This document shows, in pieces, positions 54,317 to 62,613 of a stretch of DNA of 64,000 nt. Source of the stretch: Leptolyngbya sp. SIO1E4. GTDB lineage: Bacteria; Cyanobacteriota; Cyanobacteriia; Phormidesmidales; Phormidesmidaceae. The translations under genes were made by a program, and so were the position numbers. The stretch lies in assembly GCA_010672825.2 (NCBI GenBank), contig JAAHFU020000007.1, forward strand, positions 243,163 to 307,162. The letters run 5' to 3'. Below the pieces are notes generated by a model. It was not told where the DNA came from. It worked only from the letters and a program-made list of their open reading frames with translations, and searched no databases. Position 1 is the first letter of the stretch, and every line of letters begins with the position of its first letter.

Positions 54317-55285
54317 GTGCCCGTGTTGTCGTCTAAATCCAAAGCTCCCCGGAATCGTACCCTCACCCTCACTGAAGCAGAACGACAGCGCTACGGCCGA
54401 CATCTCCAAGTTTTATCGCAATCGGCAACCTTAGACACCATCCTGGATACGACGCTCCATCAAGACTGTTTAACGGTTCTCCCTTTGCTGCCGCCCAGCA
54501 GCGTGGATTTGGTAATTGTGGATCCTCCCTATAATCGACGCAAAGCCTTTCACGGCAGCACGTTTAATCGGCGATCGCCCGCTGCTTACCAAATCTGGCT
54601 GGAATCCTGGGTGCCCCCCCTGAAGCGCCTGCTCAAACCCACCGCTTCTCTCTATGTCTGTGCTGATTGGGAATCGTCCACGGTGATTTATCCGGTGTTG
54701 ACAGAGCATTTCACCGTACGCAATCGCATTACCTGGGAACGGGAAAAAGGGCGAGGCGCGAAAGCCAACTGGAAAAATGCTTCTGAAGATATCTGGTTTT
54801 GTACCCTCTCAGACAAGTACACCTTTAATGTCGAGGCTGTGAAACTCAAGCGACGGGTTATCGCACCTTACCGAGATCGCAACGGTACGCCTAAAGATTG
54901 GCAAGACACTCAACAGGGTCGCTTTCGCCTCACCCATCCTTCCAACCTGTGGACTGATATCTCGGTTCCTTTCTGGTCGATGCCCGAAAACACCGACCAC
55001 CCCACCCAAAAACCCGAAAAACTCATTGCCAAACTTATCCTTGCTAGCAGTCATCCGGGTCATGTCATTCTTGATCCGTTTCTGGGGTCAGGTACGACTT
55101 CCGTGGTGGCCAAAAAGCTCGATCGCCACTACATCGGCATTGAAATCAACCGCGACTATTGCTGTCTGGCAGAAAAGCGACTGGAGTTGGTGAACCGCGA
55201 TCGGCGGATTCAAGGCTACGCTGAAGGGTGCTTCTGGGAGCGCAACTCGACCCCCATTGGGGATAAACCCATTGAGAATAAATAA
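54317..55285 (+). CDS. Site-specific DNA methyltransferase (beta class, N6-adenine or N4-cytosine)
   Basis: 322 residues from GTG 54317. Motif IV DPPY (69-72) precedes motif I DPFLGSGTT (253-261), the beta-class order, with HPTQKPEKL (228-236) between. The target-recognition region lies between about 85 and 220. Such orphan methyltransferases are frequent in cyanobacteria and some methylate GATC or the CGATCG core of HIP1; specificity cannot be read here. A truncated PD-(D/E)XK-like frame follows immediately, so it might be a relic of a restriction-modification pair. Confidence 0.86.
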   Translation: MPVLSSKSKAPRNRTLTLTEAERQRYGRHLQVLSQSATLDTILDTTLHQDCLTVLPLLPPSSVDLVIVDPPYNRRKAFHGSTFNRRSPAAYQIWLESWVPPLKRLLKPTASLYVCADWESSTVIYPVLTEHFTVRNRITWEREKGRGAKANWKNASEDIWFCTLSDKYTFNVEAVKLKRRVIAPYRDRNGTPKDWQDTQQGRFRLTHPSNLWTDISVPFWSMPENTDHPTQKPEKLIAKLILASSHPGHVILDPFLGSGTTSVVAKKLDRHYIGIEINRDYCCLAEKRLELVNRDRRIQGYAEGCFWERNSTPIGDKPIENK

Positions 55286-55310
55286 TAACCATACGTTTAA
55301 CTTATTACTG

Positions 55311-55724
55311 GTGTCTCCCTTGCTTTACCTCAGCGGTCTTTGCGATCCGCCCTTTAAGCTGAAGGGAGAAGCTGCCGTCAATATTGACGTTGAAGAATCT
55401 GGGCAGGTACTGAGCGGACGCATCGATGCGCTGGTTATGCAAGAGCGGCTGTGGCTGATTTTAGCGGAGTCTAAACAAGCCAGACTCTCATTTTCGATGG
55501 CGATTCCCCAGGCGTTAACTTATCTGATGGGGAGTGCCAATGGGGCAGAGCCTTTGTTTGGGATGGTAACCAATGGAGATGGGTTTCTGTTTATCAAGCT
55601 GGTGAAGCAGCCCCAGCCGACCTATGGGCTTTCAGATGATTTTTCGCTGTTTCGGCAGTCTCGAAATGAGCTGTACGCAGTGCTCAAGATTTTGAAGCGG
55701 ATCGGAGACTGCATTAGTTATTAA
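55311..55724 (+). pseudogene. N-terminally truncated PD-(D/E)XK nuclease-like protein
   Basis: 137 codons from GTG 55311 without an ATG start. PLLYLSGLCDPPFKL, GRIDALVMQERLWLILAESK and AIPQALTYLMGSANG match the C-terminal part of small cyanobacterial restriction-endonuclease-subunit-R-like proteins, with a PD-(D/E)XK core at D39 and E53-x-K55. The usual N-terminal 60-80 residues are missing; the frame begins just after the methyltransferase stop. It may be a truncated relic or be translated by re-initiation. Confidence 0.55.
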
Positions 55725-55729
55725 GTGTA

Positions 55730-56236
55730 TTAAGCGTCTCTTTTACGATCACCAGCTGGCAGCCCTAAATTCTCAAGCTTGATGCGGACATAGAAAACCC
55801 AGAGCAGAATGATGATTTCTTCCAGCAGTCGTAGGCGAATTTCCCAGGTTGAAGCATTGGCCTTTGCCATTCGACGCTGCAAAATGCCAAGCTCAGCGGC
55901 AGTCTCTTCGGGAAGTAATGCCATCAGGCGCGCCATTGCTGAGGCGTGATATCGAGCTTGTGTAGACGCTGCGGTGAGGATTTCCTCTAATTCAGGACTT
56001 GGAAAGTGTTGGAGAATTTCCAGTAATGTCTCCAGACCTGGCCCGGTGGGGCTTTCAACCCACTGTATAAGGTCGAAAGCGCGATCGCTCTGAGGGGCAT
56101 CTTTAGGAGCGACGATGCCATGAGGGGGCGCTAATGCAATGACCACTTGGTTGAAATGAGCTGACAACAGCGAGTTCATCACTTCACTGAGCTTCAGGCG
56201 CTGTATAGGGGATAACTCTATATCTTTTGAATTCAT
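55730..56236 (-). CDS. Effector-associated-domain protein with conserved C-terminal helix module
   Basis: 168 residues from ATG 56236 (TTG 56299 is an in-frame alternative that would overlap the upstream gene by 28 bases). Residues 8-80 (LSPIQRLKLSEVMNSLLSAH, ALAPPHGIVAPKDAPQSDRA, WVESPTGPGLETL) match the effector-associated domains of cyanobacterial conflict and signalling NTPases. The C-terminal 60 residues (ELGILQRRMAKANASTWEIR, LLWVFYVRIKLENLGLP) repeat the C-terminus of the neighbouring gene. It is the last gene of the PadR-led operon. EADs mediate homotypic binding, so it may recruit partners. Confidence 0.72.
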   Translation of the reverse strand: MNSKDIELSPIQRLKLSEVMNSLLSAHFNQVVIALAPPHGIVAPKDAPQSDRAFDLIQWVESPTGPGLETLLEILQHFPSPELEEILTAASTQARYHASAMARLMALLPEETAAELGILQRRMAKANASTWEIRLRLLEEIIILLWVFYVRIKLENLGLPAGDRKRDA

Positions 56237-56271
56237 TGTTTCGATAGCCTGGGCAGAGAGTGAGCTGAAAT

Positions 56272-57306
56272 TTAGTCGTCGATCTTGCGATCGCCCCAAG
56301 GCAATCCCAAATTCTCAAGCCGAACCTGAATGTAGAAAACCCACAGCAGCGTCAAAAATTCTTCGAGCAGTCGTCGTCGAATTTGCCAGGGAGAGACTTT
56401 GGCCTTTTTCATGCGCCGTTGCAAAGTACCCAGCTCAGCAACACATTCTTCAGGCAAGAAAGCAATCAGATGAGCGGTGGAAGGGAGGGCATATAAGCTT
56501 CGTTGCTTGGCAAGAAGAACCAACAAGGCAATTAACACAAATACCGATAAGCCCAATAGGATTCCTGCCTGTATGAGGGCACGAGCGCGAGTAGGTTCAC
56601 TGCTCAGAAGATGTTCTAAAGCCGTGCCTTGCTGAAGTTCAAACCCATGAGTGTGTACTAGTTCAAACGTTACAACAGACACGAGTACGTCAGCTTGCCA
56701 CTGATCCAAAACCCGATCCAGATCCCGATCCAGAGCCAGATCCATAGTCCGAGCCCGATCCATAACTATAGCCAGATCCCGAGCCAGAACCATAGCCTGA
56801 TCCCGAGCCTGATCCCGAGCCAGAGCCATAGCCCGATCCATAGCTATAGCCCGAGCCAGATCCAGATCCCGAGCCAGAACCCGAGCCAGATCCAGATCCA
56901 GATCCAGATCCAGATTCCGAGCCAGATCCAGATCCAGAACCCGAGCCAGATCCAGATCCAGATCCAGATCCAGATCCCGAGCCAGATCCCGAGCCAGATC
57001 CCGAGCCAGAACCAGAGCCAGGATCCGATCCCAACCCCAACGCTTAGTCATTGCCAACTGTTTTTCTTGAGCTATTTCCTGAATTTCAGATATCGCAAGG
57101 GTTTTCTCCTCGTCCGAGCTATTTTCATTGGTCAGTACTTCTACTGACCGAGCCACATCCAAAGTCCATTTAGGTTGCTGGGGGCGGTGCCTCAACACAG
57201 TCTGCAGTTGCAGTACAGAGAATCCTAAAACGGCTAACGTTCCAATACTTATAAGCAATCGACATTGCCACAGTCGTCGTATCTTGCGCTTAGCAAGCTT
57301 ATCCAT
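56272..57306 (-). CDS. Membrane protein with D-L/A-R-D tandem repeat region
   Basis: 344 residues. One membrane helix (about 13-33), a roughly 110-residue low-complexity stretch (about 92-205) built from repeats such as LARDLARDL and DLDLDLDL, a second helix (about 250-275), then a C-terminal segment ([37 protein letters not shown]) shared with the neighbouring gene. The region between helices is highly charged and probably helical. ATG 57306 with GGAGG eight bases upstream; begins one base after the PadR stop. The repeat length is likely to vary by multiples of two residues. Confidence 0.75.
   Translation of the reverse strand: MDKLAKRKIRRLWQCRLLISIGTLAVLGFSVLQLQTVLRHRPQQPKWTLDVARSVEVLTNENSSDEEKTLAISEIQEIAQEKQLAMTKRWGWDRILALVLARDLARDLARDLDLDLDLDLARVLDLDLARNLDLDLDLDLARVLARDLDLARAIAMDRAMALARDQARDQAMVLARDLAIVMDRARTMDLALDRDLDRVLDQWQADVLVSVVTFELVHTHGFELQQGTALEHLLSSEPTRARALIQAGILLGLSVFVLIALLVLLAKQRSLYALPSTAHLIAFLPEECVAELGTLQRRMKKAKVSPWQIRRRLLEEFLTLLWVFYIQVRLENLGLPWGDRKIDD
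56699..57030 (-). repeat. Hexanucleotide coding tandem repeat
   Basis: About 330 bases of imperfect hexamers, mainly CCAGAT and CCCGAG/CCAGAG on the plus strand. They are in frame with the D-L/A-R-D region of the membrane protein. All reading frames stay open through it, giving spurious long SG- and IQ-rich frames in the other frames. Confidence 0.92.
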
Positions 57307-57307
57307 G

Positions 57308-57682
57308 TCACGTGCCTCCCCACATAGTTTGAGGCTGAGTCACCCGGTCAGCCAGCGCTGCCCGGTAGTGCTGCACCGCTCTCAAAGACTTTGCACCTAA
57401 ACCGGTTACCTTGTAGTACTTCCGTCGGGCTCCACCAGACTCATCTACCTCATCTCCCCACTTCCAGGCAACCAGCCCCTTCTTCTCTAAGCGGTTGAGG
57501 GCTGGGTAGAGGCTGCCGAACCTCAGTTCGTTGACGGGTCGATCTAGGTTGAGCTGATCGAGAATTTCTAGCCCGTACAGCTCTCGACTCATCAGGACCG
57601 TGAGAATATCCTCATCGATCGCGGATATCTTCACCGGCTTCAGGGAATTGTCTTGAGGATCCTTCTTTTGTTCGGGAGGCAT
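57308..57682 (-). CDS. PadR-family transcriptional regulator
   Basis: 124-residue winged-helix repressor: ISAIDEDILTVLMSRELYGL, the strongly conserved FGSLYPALNRLEKKGLVAWK, and the wing GGARRKYYKVTGLG. The C-terminal dimerisation helix is short. It is first in an operon with the repeat protein and the EAD protein. PadR regulators often sit beside a membrane protein that they control; inverted repeats at 57720-57766 are its likely operator. Confidence 0.88.
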   Translation of the reverse strand: MPPEQKKDPQDNSLKPVKISAIDEDILTVLMSRELYGLEILDQLNLDRPVNELRFGSLYPALNRLEKKGLVAWKWGDEVDESGGARRKYYKVTGLGAKSLRAVQHYRAALADRVTQPQTMWGGT

Positions 57683-57719
57683 GGTACCTACCTAAAATAT
57701 CGTCGCCGATCAAATGTCG

Positions 57720-57766
57720 ACTCTTTTAGAGTATTCGAAAAACATATAATTGTCACTCTTTTTCGA
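57720..57766 (-). promoter_or_regulatory. Candidate PadR operator/promoter
   Basis: Two inverted repeats lie 38-84 bases upstream of the PadR ATG: ACTCT-TTT-AGAGT (57720-57732) and TCGAAAAA...TTTTTCGA (57735-57766). TTATAT between the second pair may be a -10. Autorepression is inferred. Confidence 0.5.
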
Positions 57767-57797
57767 AAACCCTTTCACAGGCCTTCTTTGTCTTTGC

Positions 57798-57900
57798 TAC
57801 CTCCCTTCGTCCCTTCTGCTCAGGAAGGGAAATCCCGTTCTTCTCCTTACGCTGGCGCAGGCTGCCCGAAGGGCTTAGGAGGTAGGTGTTAGAGGAGGTC
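57798..57900 (+). repeat. RptD-like segment at the end of futB
   Basis: Shares GGGAAATCCCGTTCT with 26583-26684 and contains TACCTCCC and GGAGGTAGGTGTTAGAGG, which pair loosely. It overlaps the last codons of the permease gene. Modest similarity only. Confidence 0.4.
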
Positions 57901-59601
57901 AGACTGGCGGCGTTGGCGAGTTTGGGTAATGCGATAGCTCAACAAAACCACCGGCAATAGCCCCACTACCACAATGGCCAGTGCCGGGGCAGCGGCTTCT
58001 ACCAGGCGTTCGTCAGAGGCGTATTGATAGACCCGTACCGCCAGCGTGTCGAAGTTAAACGGTCGAATCACCATTGTCGCGGGCAGTTCTTTCATTACAT
58101 CCACAAACACCAGAACTGCTGCCGTGAGCAGACTGCCGCTCAGCAGCGGGGCGTGGACTTTGGTCAGGGTCTTAATCGGAGGATTGCCCAGGCAGCGGGA
58201 GGCGTCGTCTAAGGTGGGGCGAATTTTGGTGAGGCCTGACTCTACCGTGTTCAGGGCAACGGCTAAAAAGCGCACTAGATAGGCAAAAACCAGGGCGACG
58301 GCGGTGCCGCTGAGCAGTAGCCCCGTAGACACGCCAAAGAGATTTTCAGCCCAGGTGGCGATCGCATTATCTAGCCGGCCCACCGGCATCATAATGCCCA
58401 CCGCAATCACCGCACCGGGGATGGCATAGCCCAGGGACGACACCTGCACCCCCAGCCGCACCCCTTTGCTTGGCTGCAAGCGGGCTCCGTAGGCCAGAAT
58501 CAGGGCCAACAAAATCCCCAATAACGCGCTAACCCCTGCCAAAATCAGGCTTTTGCTAGCCAGCTCAAAAAACTCTGCATTCAGCGTTTCACTGAGATTA
58601 AATATCGTCATCCACAGCAGCAGCCCGGCAGGCACCAATAGCCCCAAAATGATAGGAACGGCACAGGTCGCGATCGCCCCAATCGCCCGTGGCCCCTGTA
58701 ACACATAGGTCGAGAGGCTTTGCTGCTGCCCCGCCGTTTGGTAATAGCGAGCCTGCCGTCGAGATAGACGCTCTAGGGTAATCAGTACTGCAATAAACAG
58801 CAGCAATATGCTGGCTAACTGGGTGGCGGCCAGGCGTTCTCCCATGCCGAACCAGGTGCGATAGATGCCGGTGGTAAAGGTCGGTACGCTGAAATACTCA
58901 ACCGTGCCAAAGTCGTTTAAGGTTTCCATCAGGGCCAGGGCTGTGCCAGCGGCGATCGCCGGACGGGCTAGGGGCAGAGCCACGGTGAAAAAACTGCGCC
59001 AGGGGTTACATCCCAATGCTCGGCTCGCTTCCAGGGTGCAGAGAGACTGCTCTAAAAACGCGACTCGCGCCAGCATGTAGACATAGGGATACAGCACCAG
59101 GCTAAAGAGCACGATCGCCCCCCCGAGCGATCTCACATCTGGAAACCAATAGTCCGTCGCGCTTTGCCAGCCAAACCAGGTTCTTAGGGTGGTTTGCACC
59201 GGGCCAAAATATTCTAAAAAATCGGTATAGGTGTAGGCCAGCAAATAAGACGGGGCTGCCAGGGGCAACAGCAAGGCCCACTCGTATACCTGCCGTCCTT
59301 TAAACTCACACATCGTTACCAGCCAGGCTGTGCTCACCCCCAGCGCCAACACGCCAATGCCCACCCCCACCATTAACCCCAGGGAGTTCAGCACATAGCT
59401 AGGAAGAACGGTCTCAGCCAGATGGCCAAAAACTTCCCCTGCGGCATCTTCTCCGATGTGGCTGAAGGCACCCAGCAGCACCGCAATGATTGGTGCGGCT
59501 ATCATCAGCGCGATCGCCAACACTGCAATTGTCCATCCCGAAAAGGAGACGGCCCAGAGCCGCCGACTGGGTCGAAGCCGTTTTAACTGCGCTAGCGCCA
59601 T
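57889..59601 (-). CDS. futB: Iron(III) ABC transporter permease, FutB/FbpB-like
   Basis: 570 residues with two binding-protein-dependent permease domains (EAA loops LEASRALGCNPWRSFFTVALPLARPAI and TLDDASRCLGNPPIKTLTKVHAPLLSG) and about twelve membrane helices. Moves ferric iron through the inner membrane with the FutA binding protein and FutC ATPase, neither of which is nearby. Probably controlled by Fur. Its 3' codons run into an RptD segment. Fourteen bases upstream is the TonB-like gene. Confidence 0.87.
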   Translation of the reverse strand: MALAQLKRLRPSRRLWAVSFSGWTIAVLAIALMIAAPIIAVLLGAFSHIGEDAAGEVFGHLAETVLPSYVLNSLGLMVGVGIGVLALGVSTAWLVTMCEFKGRQVYEWALLLPLAAPSYLLAYTYTDFLEYFGPVQTTLRTWFGWQSATDYWFPDVRSLGGAIVLFSLVLYPYVYMLARVAFLEQSLCTLEASRALGCNPWRSFFTVALPLARPAIAAGTALALMETLNDFGTVEYFSVPTFTTGIYRTWFGMGERLAATQLASILLLFIAVLITLERLSRRQARYYQTAGQQQSLSTYVLQGPRAIGAIATCAVPIILGLLVPAGLLLWMTIFNLSETLNAEFFELASKSLILAGVSALLGILLALILAYGARLQPSKGVRLGVQVSSLGYAIPGAVIAVGIMMPVGRLDNAIATWAENLFGVSTGLLLSGTAVALVFAYLVRFLAVALNTVESGLTKIRPTLDDASRCLGNPPIKTLTKVHAPLLSGSLLTAAVLVFVDVMKELPATMVIRPFNFDTLAVRVYQYASDERLVEAAAPALAIVVVGLLPVVLLSYRITQTRQRRQSDLL

Positions 59602-59615
59602 GGAGCCTAATTCCT

Positions 59616-60419
59616 TTACCCTGCCTGATGGTTAGAACTGGTTTGAGCGTTTAGGGCTTGCAGCTCATTCAGGGTTAATACCTGGTCACTCATGACGTAC
59701 ACGGCTGAGCCATCGATATCTGAAAACACAATTAGGTATTGAGGCGAACTCGCGCTCCCAGGCACGGTCAACTCGTAGACCCAGCGCCCGGTATCGTCTA
59801 AATCGTCTCGGAGTTTAACCCCATACCCGTTGACTTCAAGATCCGCGATCAGCGATCGCGCCACGTTGCGATAGCTTCCTTCACCGCTGACTCGACGGCA
59901 TTCTGCCAGGCCAAAGCAGCCCCCCACGGCATTCGCATGATGGGGAAACTCATCGCCATAGGTAGCTAAAGGCCCCACCGGTGCAGGAGGATCTGGGTCG
60001 CTGTAGCTAGGCGTCGTTGCGTCATCGACGGGCGCATCATCTGAGGGCACCGAGGGGTCAATCTCTGGCTCGGTCGGTGCTGCTGTCTCCTCAGGCAGAG
60101 AGGGTTCGGGGGGGATCGCAGCGGGCTCTGGTGCGGGAATGGCCGCTGCTGGGCTTACAGTCTCTGGACGAACGTCGCTAGGGGGGAGCGTTTCAGGTAA
60201 GTCAGGCACCGCTGCCGCAGGGGCCTCCTGTTCTGGCAAAATGACGACGGCAATATCTTCAGGCTGAGGTAAGGGAGACTCTGAGGGCGTTTCGGGTTGC
60301 GACAGCTGAGGTACCGGAATTTTCAGAATCAATCCGTGAGACACTAACGACAACATCAGCAAAGCGCCCGGAATATAGACCCTGCCCTTTAACCCTTTTG
60401 GTCGCTTCAGATGAGTCAA
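59616..60419 (-). CDS. TonB-like proline-rich membrane protein
   Basis: 267 residues. A basic N-terminus and membrane helix (about 14-34, YIPGALLMLSLVSHGLILKIP) are followed by a long Pro/Glu/Ala-rich spacer (about 40-150) and a C-terminal domain (about 160-250; GGCFGLAECRRVSGEGSYRN, YLIVFSDIDGSAVYVMS). This resembles TonB in layout, but the last domain does not match a typical TonB beta hairpin. It is 14 bases upstream of futB and may be co-transcribed, an iron-uptake hint. Confidence 0.68.
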   Translation of the reverse strand: MTHLKRPKGLKGRVYIPGALLMLSLVSHGLILKIPVPQLSQPETPSESPLPQPEDIAVVILPEQEAPAAAVPDLPETLPPSDVRPETVSPAAAIPAPEPAAIPPEPSLPEETAAPTEPEIDPSVPSDDAPVDDATTPSYSDPDPPAPVGPLATYGDEFPHHANAVGGCFGLAECRRVSGEGSYRNVARSLIADLEVNGYGVKLRDDLDDTGRWVYELTVPGSASSPQYLIVFSDIDGSAVYVMSDQVLTLNELQALNAQTSSNHQAG

Positions 60420-60661
60420 CCTAACCTTCTCCCGTCAGTGCCCTACGACACCCTATTGCAAGTGAGCTGCAGGAATGTGTACAACAGCCCCATTGAAGGA
60501 TAGCACGCTTAATGGCATCAGGTTGCAATTAGAAGAACGATGAATTCCTGAAAGGGCCCCGAACGCTACCTCAGGGTATTGCACTTACCAGAACTCGGTT
60601 TTCTAAACGAACCCAAAAAGATTGTCAAGATTTTCGGAAAGAATTCTAGTAGCTTTAGACT

Positions 60662-61210
60662 ATGAAAGCATTCTTTGAATCTGTGCCCATGACAACAAAT
60701 CGCATTTGGAAAAGGTGTATTGGGGGTGCGATCGCCGTGATGAGTATCGCGATCGCCAGCTGCGCCTCGCCCCAAGCTGACTCGTCGGAGGACGCGATCG
60801 CCAAAGCGATTGCTGGAGAATGCCTGGACTGTGAGTTGGCCGGGGCCGATTTGACGGGGCAAAGCCTCAAAGCGGCGAAGCTCAATCGCTCTAATTTAAG
60901 TGGGGCTCAGCTATCTGGAGCGGATTTGAGTGGGGCATTCCTCGACAGCGCTGATTTGCAAGGGGCCAACCTCTCCGATGCCATTCTGACTAAAGCTGCC
61001 CTCACCGCCGCCAATCTGGAAGGGGCTAATCTGACAGGGGCCGACCTGAGTGAGGCCTATCTGCGGGGCGCGAACCTTACGGGCACTGACCTGAGCAATG
61101 CCAACCTGACCGGCGCCAATTTAACCAATACCGACCTTGCAACCACCATTCTGGATGGGGCTACGTTAGAGGGCGCTTCGCTGCCCGATGGGTTTGCAGT
61201 GCCTGAGTAA
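60662..61210 (+). CDS. Pentapeptide-repeat lipoprotein
   Basis: 182 residues. A signal peptide ends in the lipobox IASC|A (near residue 34), then a long run of A(D/N)LxG pentapeptide repeats from about residue 60 to 170 forms a right-handed beta helix. A CLDC pair lies at about 54-57. Probably anchored to the outer face of the inner membrane or to the outer membrane. Function unknown. Confidence 0.85.
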   Translation: MKAFFESVPMTTNRIWKRCIGGAIAVMSIAIASCASPQADSSEDAIAKAIAGECLDCELAGADLTGQSLKAAKLNRSNLSGAQLSGADLSGAFLDSADLQGANLSDAILTKAALTAANLEGANLTGADLSEAYLRGANLTGTDLSNANLTGANLTNTDLATTILDGATLEGASLPDGFAVPE

Positions 61211-61274
61211 TCCCATAATCTCTCAATCATCGACTACAGATGAAACCCCCACAGACTCTGCTGCACGGAAACTC

Positions 61275-61340
61275 TATAGCAAAAGGCAGAAAGCAGAAGG
61301 CAGAAGTCAAAATCTTGCTGCATAAGGATTTCAGGAAATC
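61275..61340 (+). repeat. RptC dispersed repeat, copy 2
   Basis: TATAGCAAAAGGCAGAAAGC, GGCAGAAGTCAAAATCTTGC, TGCATAAGGATTTCAGGAAA. Matches the 11.2-kb copy with few differences. Confidence 0.8.
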
Positions 61341-61449
61341 CGACTGTCCTAACCAGCCCTTCAGGTGCAGTACAACTCAAAACTCAAAACTGAGAACCGG
61401 CATAATGCCAATTCTCCAAAGCAGCGCTACAGGGGCAAGGGCAGCATTC

Positions 61450-62511
61450 TTAGGCGATCGCGGACGAGATCATCGTCAAGCGTCCGGCCTCGGCGTCAAT
61501 TTCCACCTCTGCCCCTAACGGCAACGTCAAAATAGGTTCCACATGGCCAATTACGGCGTTGCCCCAGGCGGGAATTCCTAAGGGGGCGATGTGGTCTTGC
61601 CAGACCTCTTCTAAGGTCAGCGTTCCATACCCGCTGCCAGAGGGGCCGCAGCGGGTACATTGACCGAAGATAAACCCGGCTAGCTGGTCGAGGATTCCCG
61701 CCAGCTTGAGCTGAGTCAGCATGCGATCAATGCGGTAGATCGGTTCCCCCACGTCTTCGACAAATAGGATGGCACCATTCAGGTCGGGCAGATAGGGCGA
61801 TCCAACAATGCCGGATAGCACAGACAGGTTGCCCCCGTAGAGACGACCCTGGGCCTGGCCGGGGGTAATCGTATGGACGCGAAACTTGACCTGCATGAGG
61901 CGATCGCTATCCTCCGCTGCCGGGACATTCTCAAAGGTCAGGGCTTGCCCTTCGAACAAGACCTGTCGGAAGGGGTCGGTTTGGTCGGGTCGCCAGGCGG
62001 TGAGGCCGTTGGGGCCGTGAAAGGTGATGAGGCCGGTTTGGGCGGTGATGCCCAGCAGCAGGGCGGTGAGGTCACTAAAGCCCACAATGATTTTAGGGTT
62101 TTGACGAATCAGGTCGTAGTCGAGGTAGGGCAAGATGCGGGCGCTGCCCCAGTCACCGCGAATCGGCAAGAGGGCGGCAATGCTGGGGTCACCAAAGAAT
62201 TGGTTGATGTCGGCAGCCCGGTCGCGATCGCGCCCAGCCAGGTAGCCGTAGCGGTCTAACACGTGGGCAGCTGGGCGGGGCACCAGCCCTAAGCCCCGCA
62301 CCGCATCCATCACAATGTCGAGGTCTTCTGGGCGGAAGGTGGCCCCCGCCGGGCTGATGATGCCGACGGTGTCTCCAGCCTTCAGGCCAGGGGGTTTAAT
62401 CAGAGGAGATGACTGAGCCTGGGTGCGTTGAGCTGTTGCCAGTGGGGTGAGGGCCGCGATCGCCCCCAGCCCTTTCATTACCTGTCGTCGCGCTAATTTG
62501 TGTCCTGGCAT
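61450..62511 (-). CDS. LD-carboxypeptidase (S66, MccF-like) with Tat signal
   Basis: 353 residues from ATG 62511; ATG 62562 lies 17 codons upstream, before the signal. A twin-arginine leader (ARRQVMKGLGAIAALTPLAT) exports it. The S66 domain shows GDTVGIISPAG, the nucleophile serine in VGFSDLTALLLG, FVEDVGEPIYRIDRMLTQL with the catalytic glutamate, and GHVEPILTLPLG with the histidine. It removes C-terminal D-residues from cell-wall tetrapeptides or cleaves related peptides, in the periplasm. Confidence 0.88.
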   Translation of the reverse strand: MPGHKLARRQVMKGLGAIAALTPLATAQRTQAQSSPLIKPPGLKAGDTVGIISPAGATFRPEDLDIVMDAVRGLGLVPRPAAHVLDRYGYLAGRDRDRAADINQFFGDPSIAALLPIRGDWGSARILPYLDYDLIRQNPKIIVGFSDLTALLLGITAQTGLITFHGPNGLTAWRPDQTDPFRQVLFEGQALTFENVPAAEDSDRLMQVKFRVHTITPGQAQGRLYGGNLSVLSGIVGSPYLPDLNGAILFVEDVGEPIYRIDRMLTQLKLAGILDQLAGFIFGQCTRCGPSGSGYGTLTLEEVWQDHIAPLGIPAWGNAVIGHVEPILTLPLGAEVEIDAEAGRLTMISSAIA

Positions 62512-62613
62512 GATGGTTGCCTGCCTCCCCAGAGCTGATTTATTGTAGGGGACGCGCTGCATTACAACCGCCCCAATAACCTGAGACAGCCACGGCTGAA
62601 AGCGTCTAATAAG

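Noticed and set aside
56690..57147. Long open frames encoding SGSGSG-rich (minus) and IQIQIQ/PSQ-rich (plus) proteins across the hexamer repeat
   Set aside because: They are out-of-frame readings of the tandem repeat inside the membrane-protein gene; no ribosome sites or independent homology.
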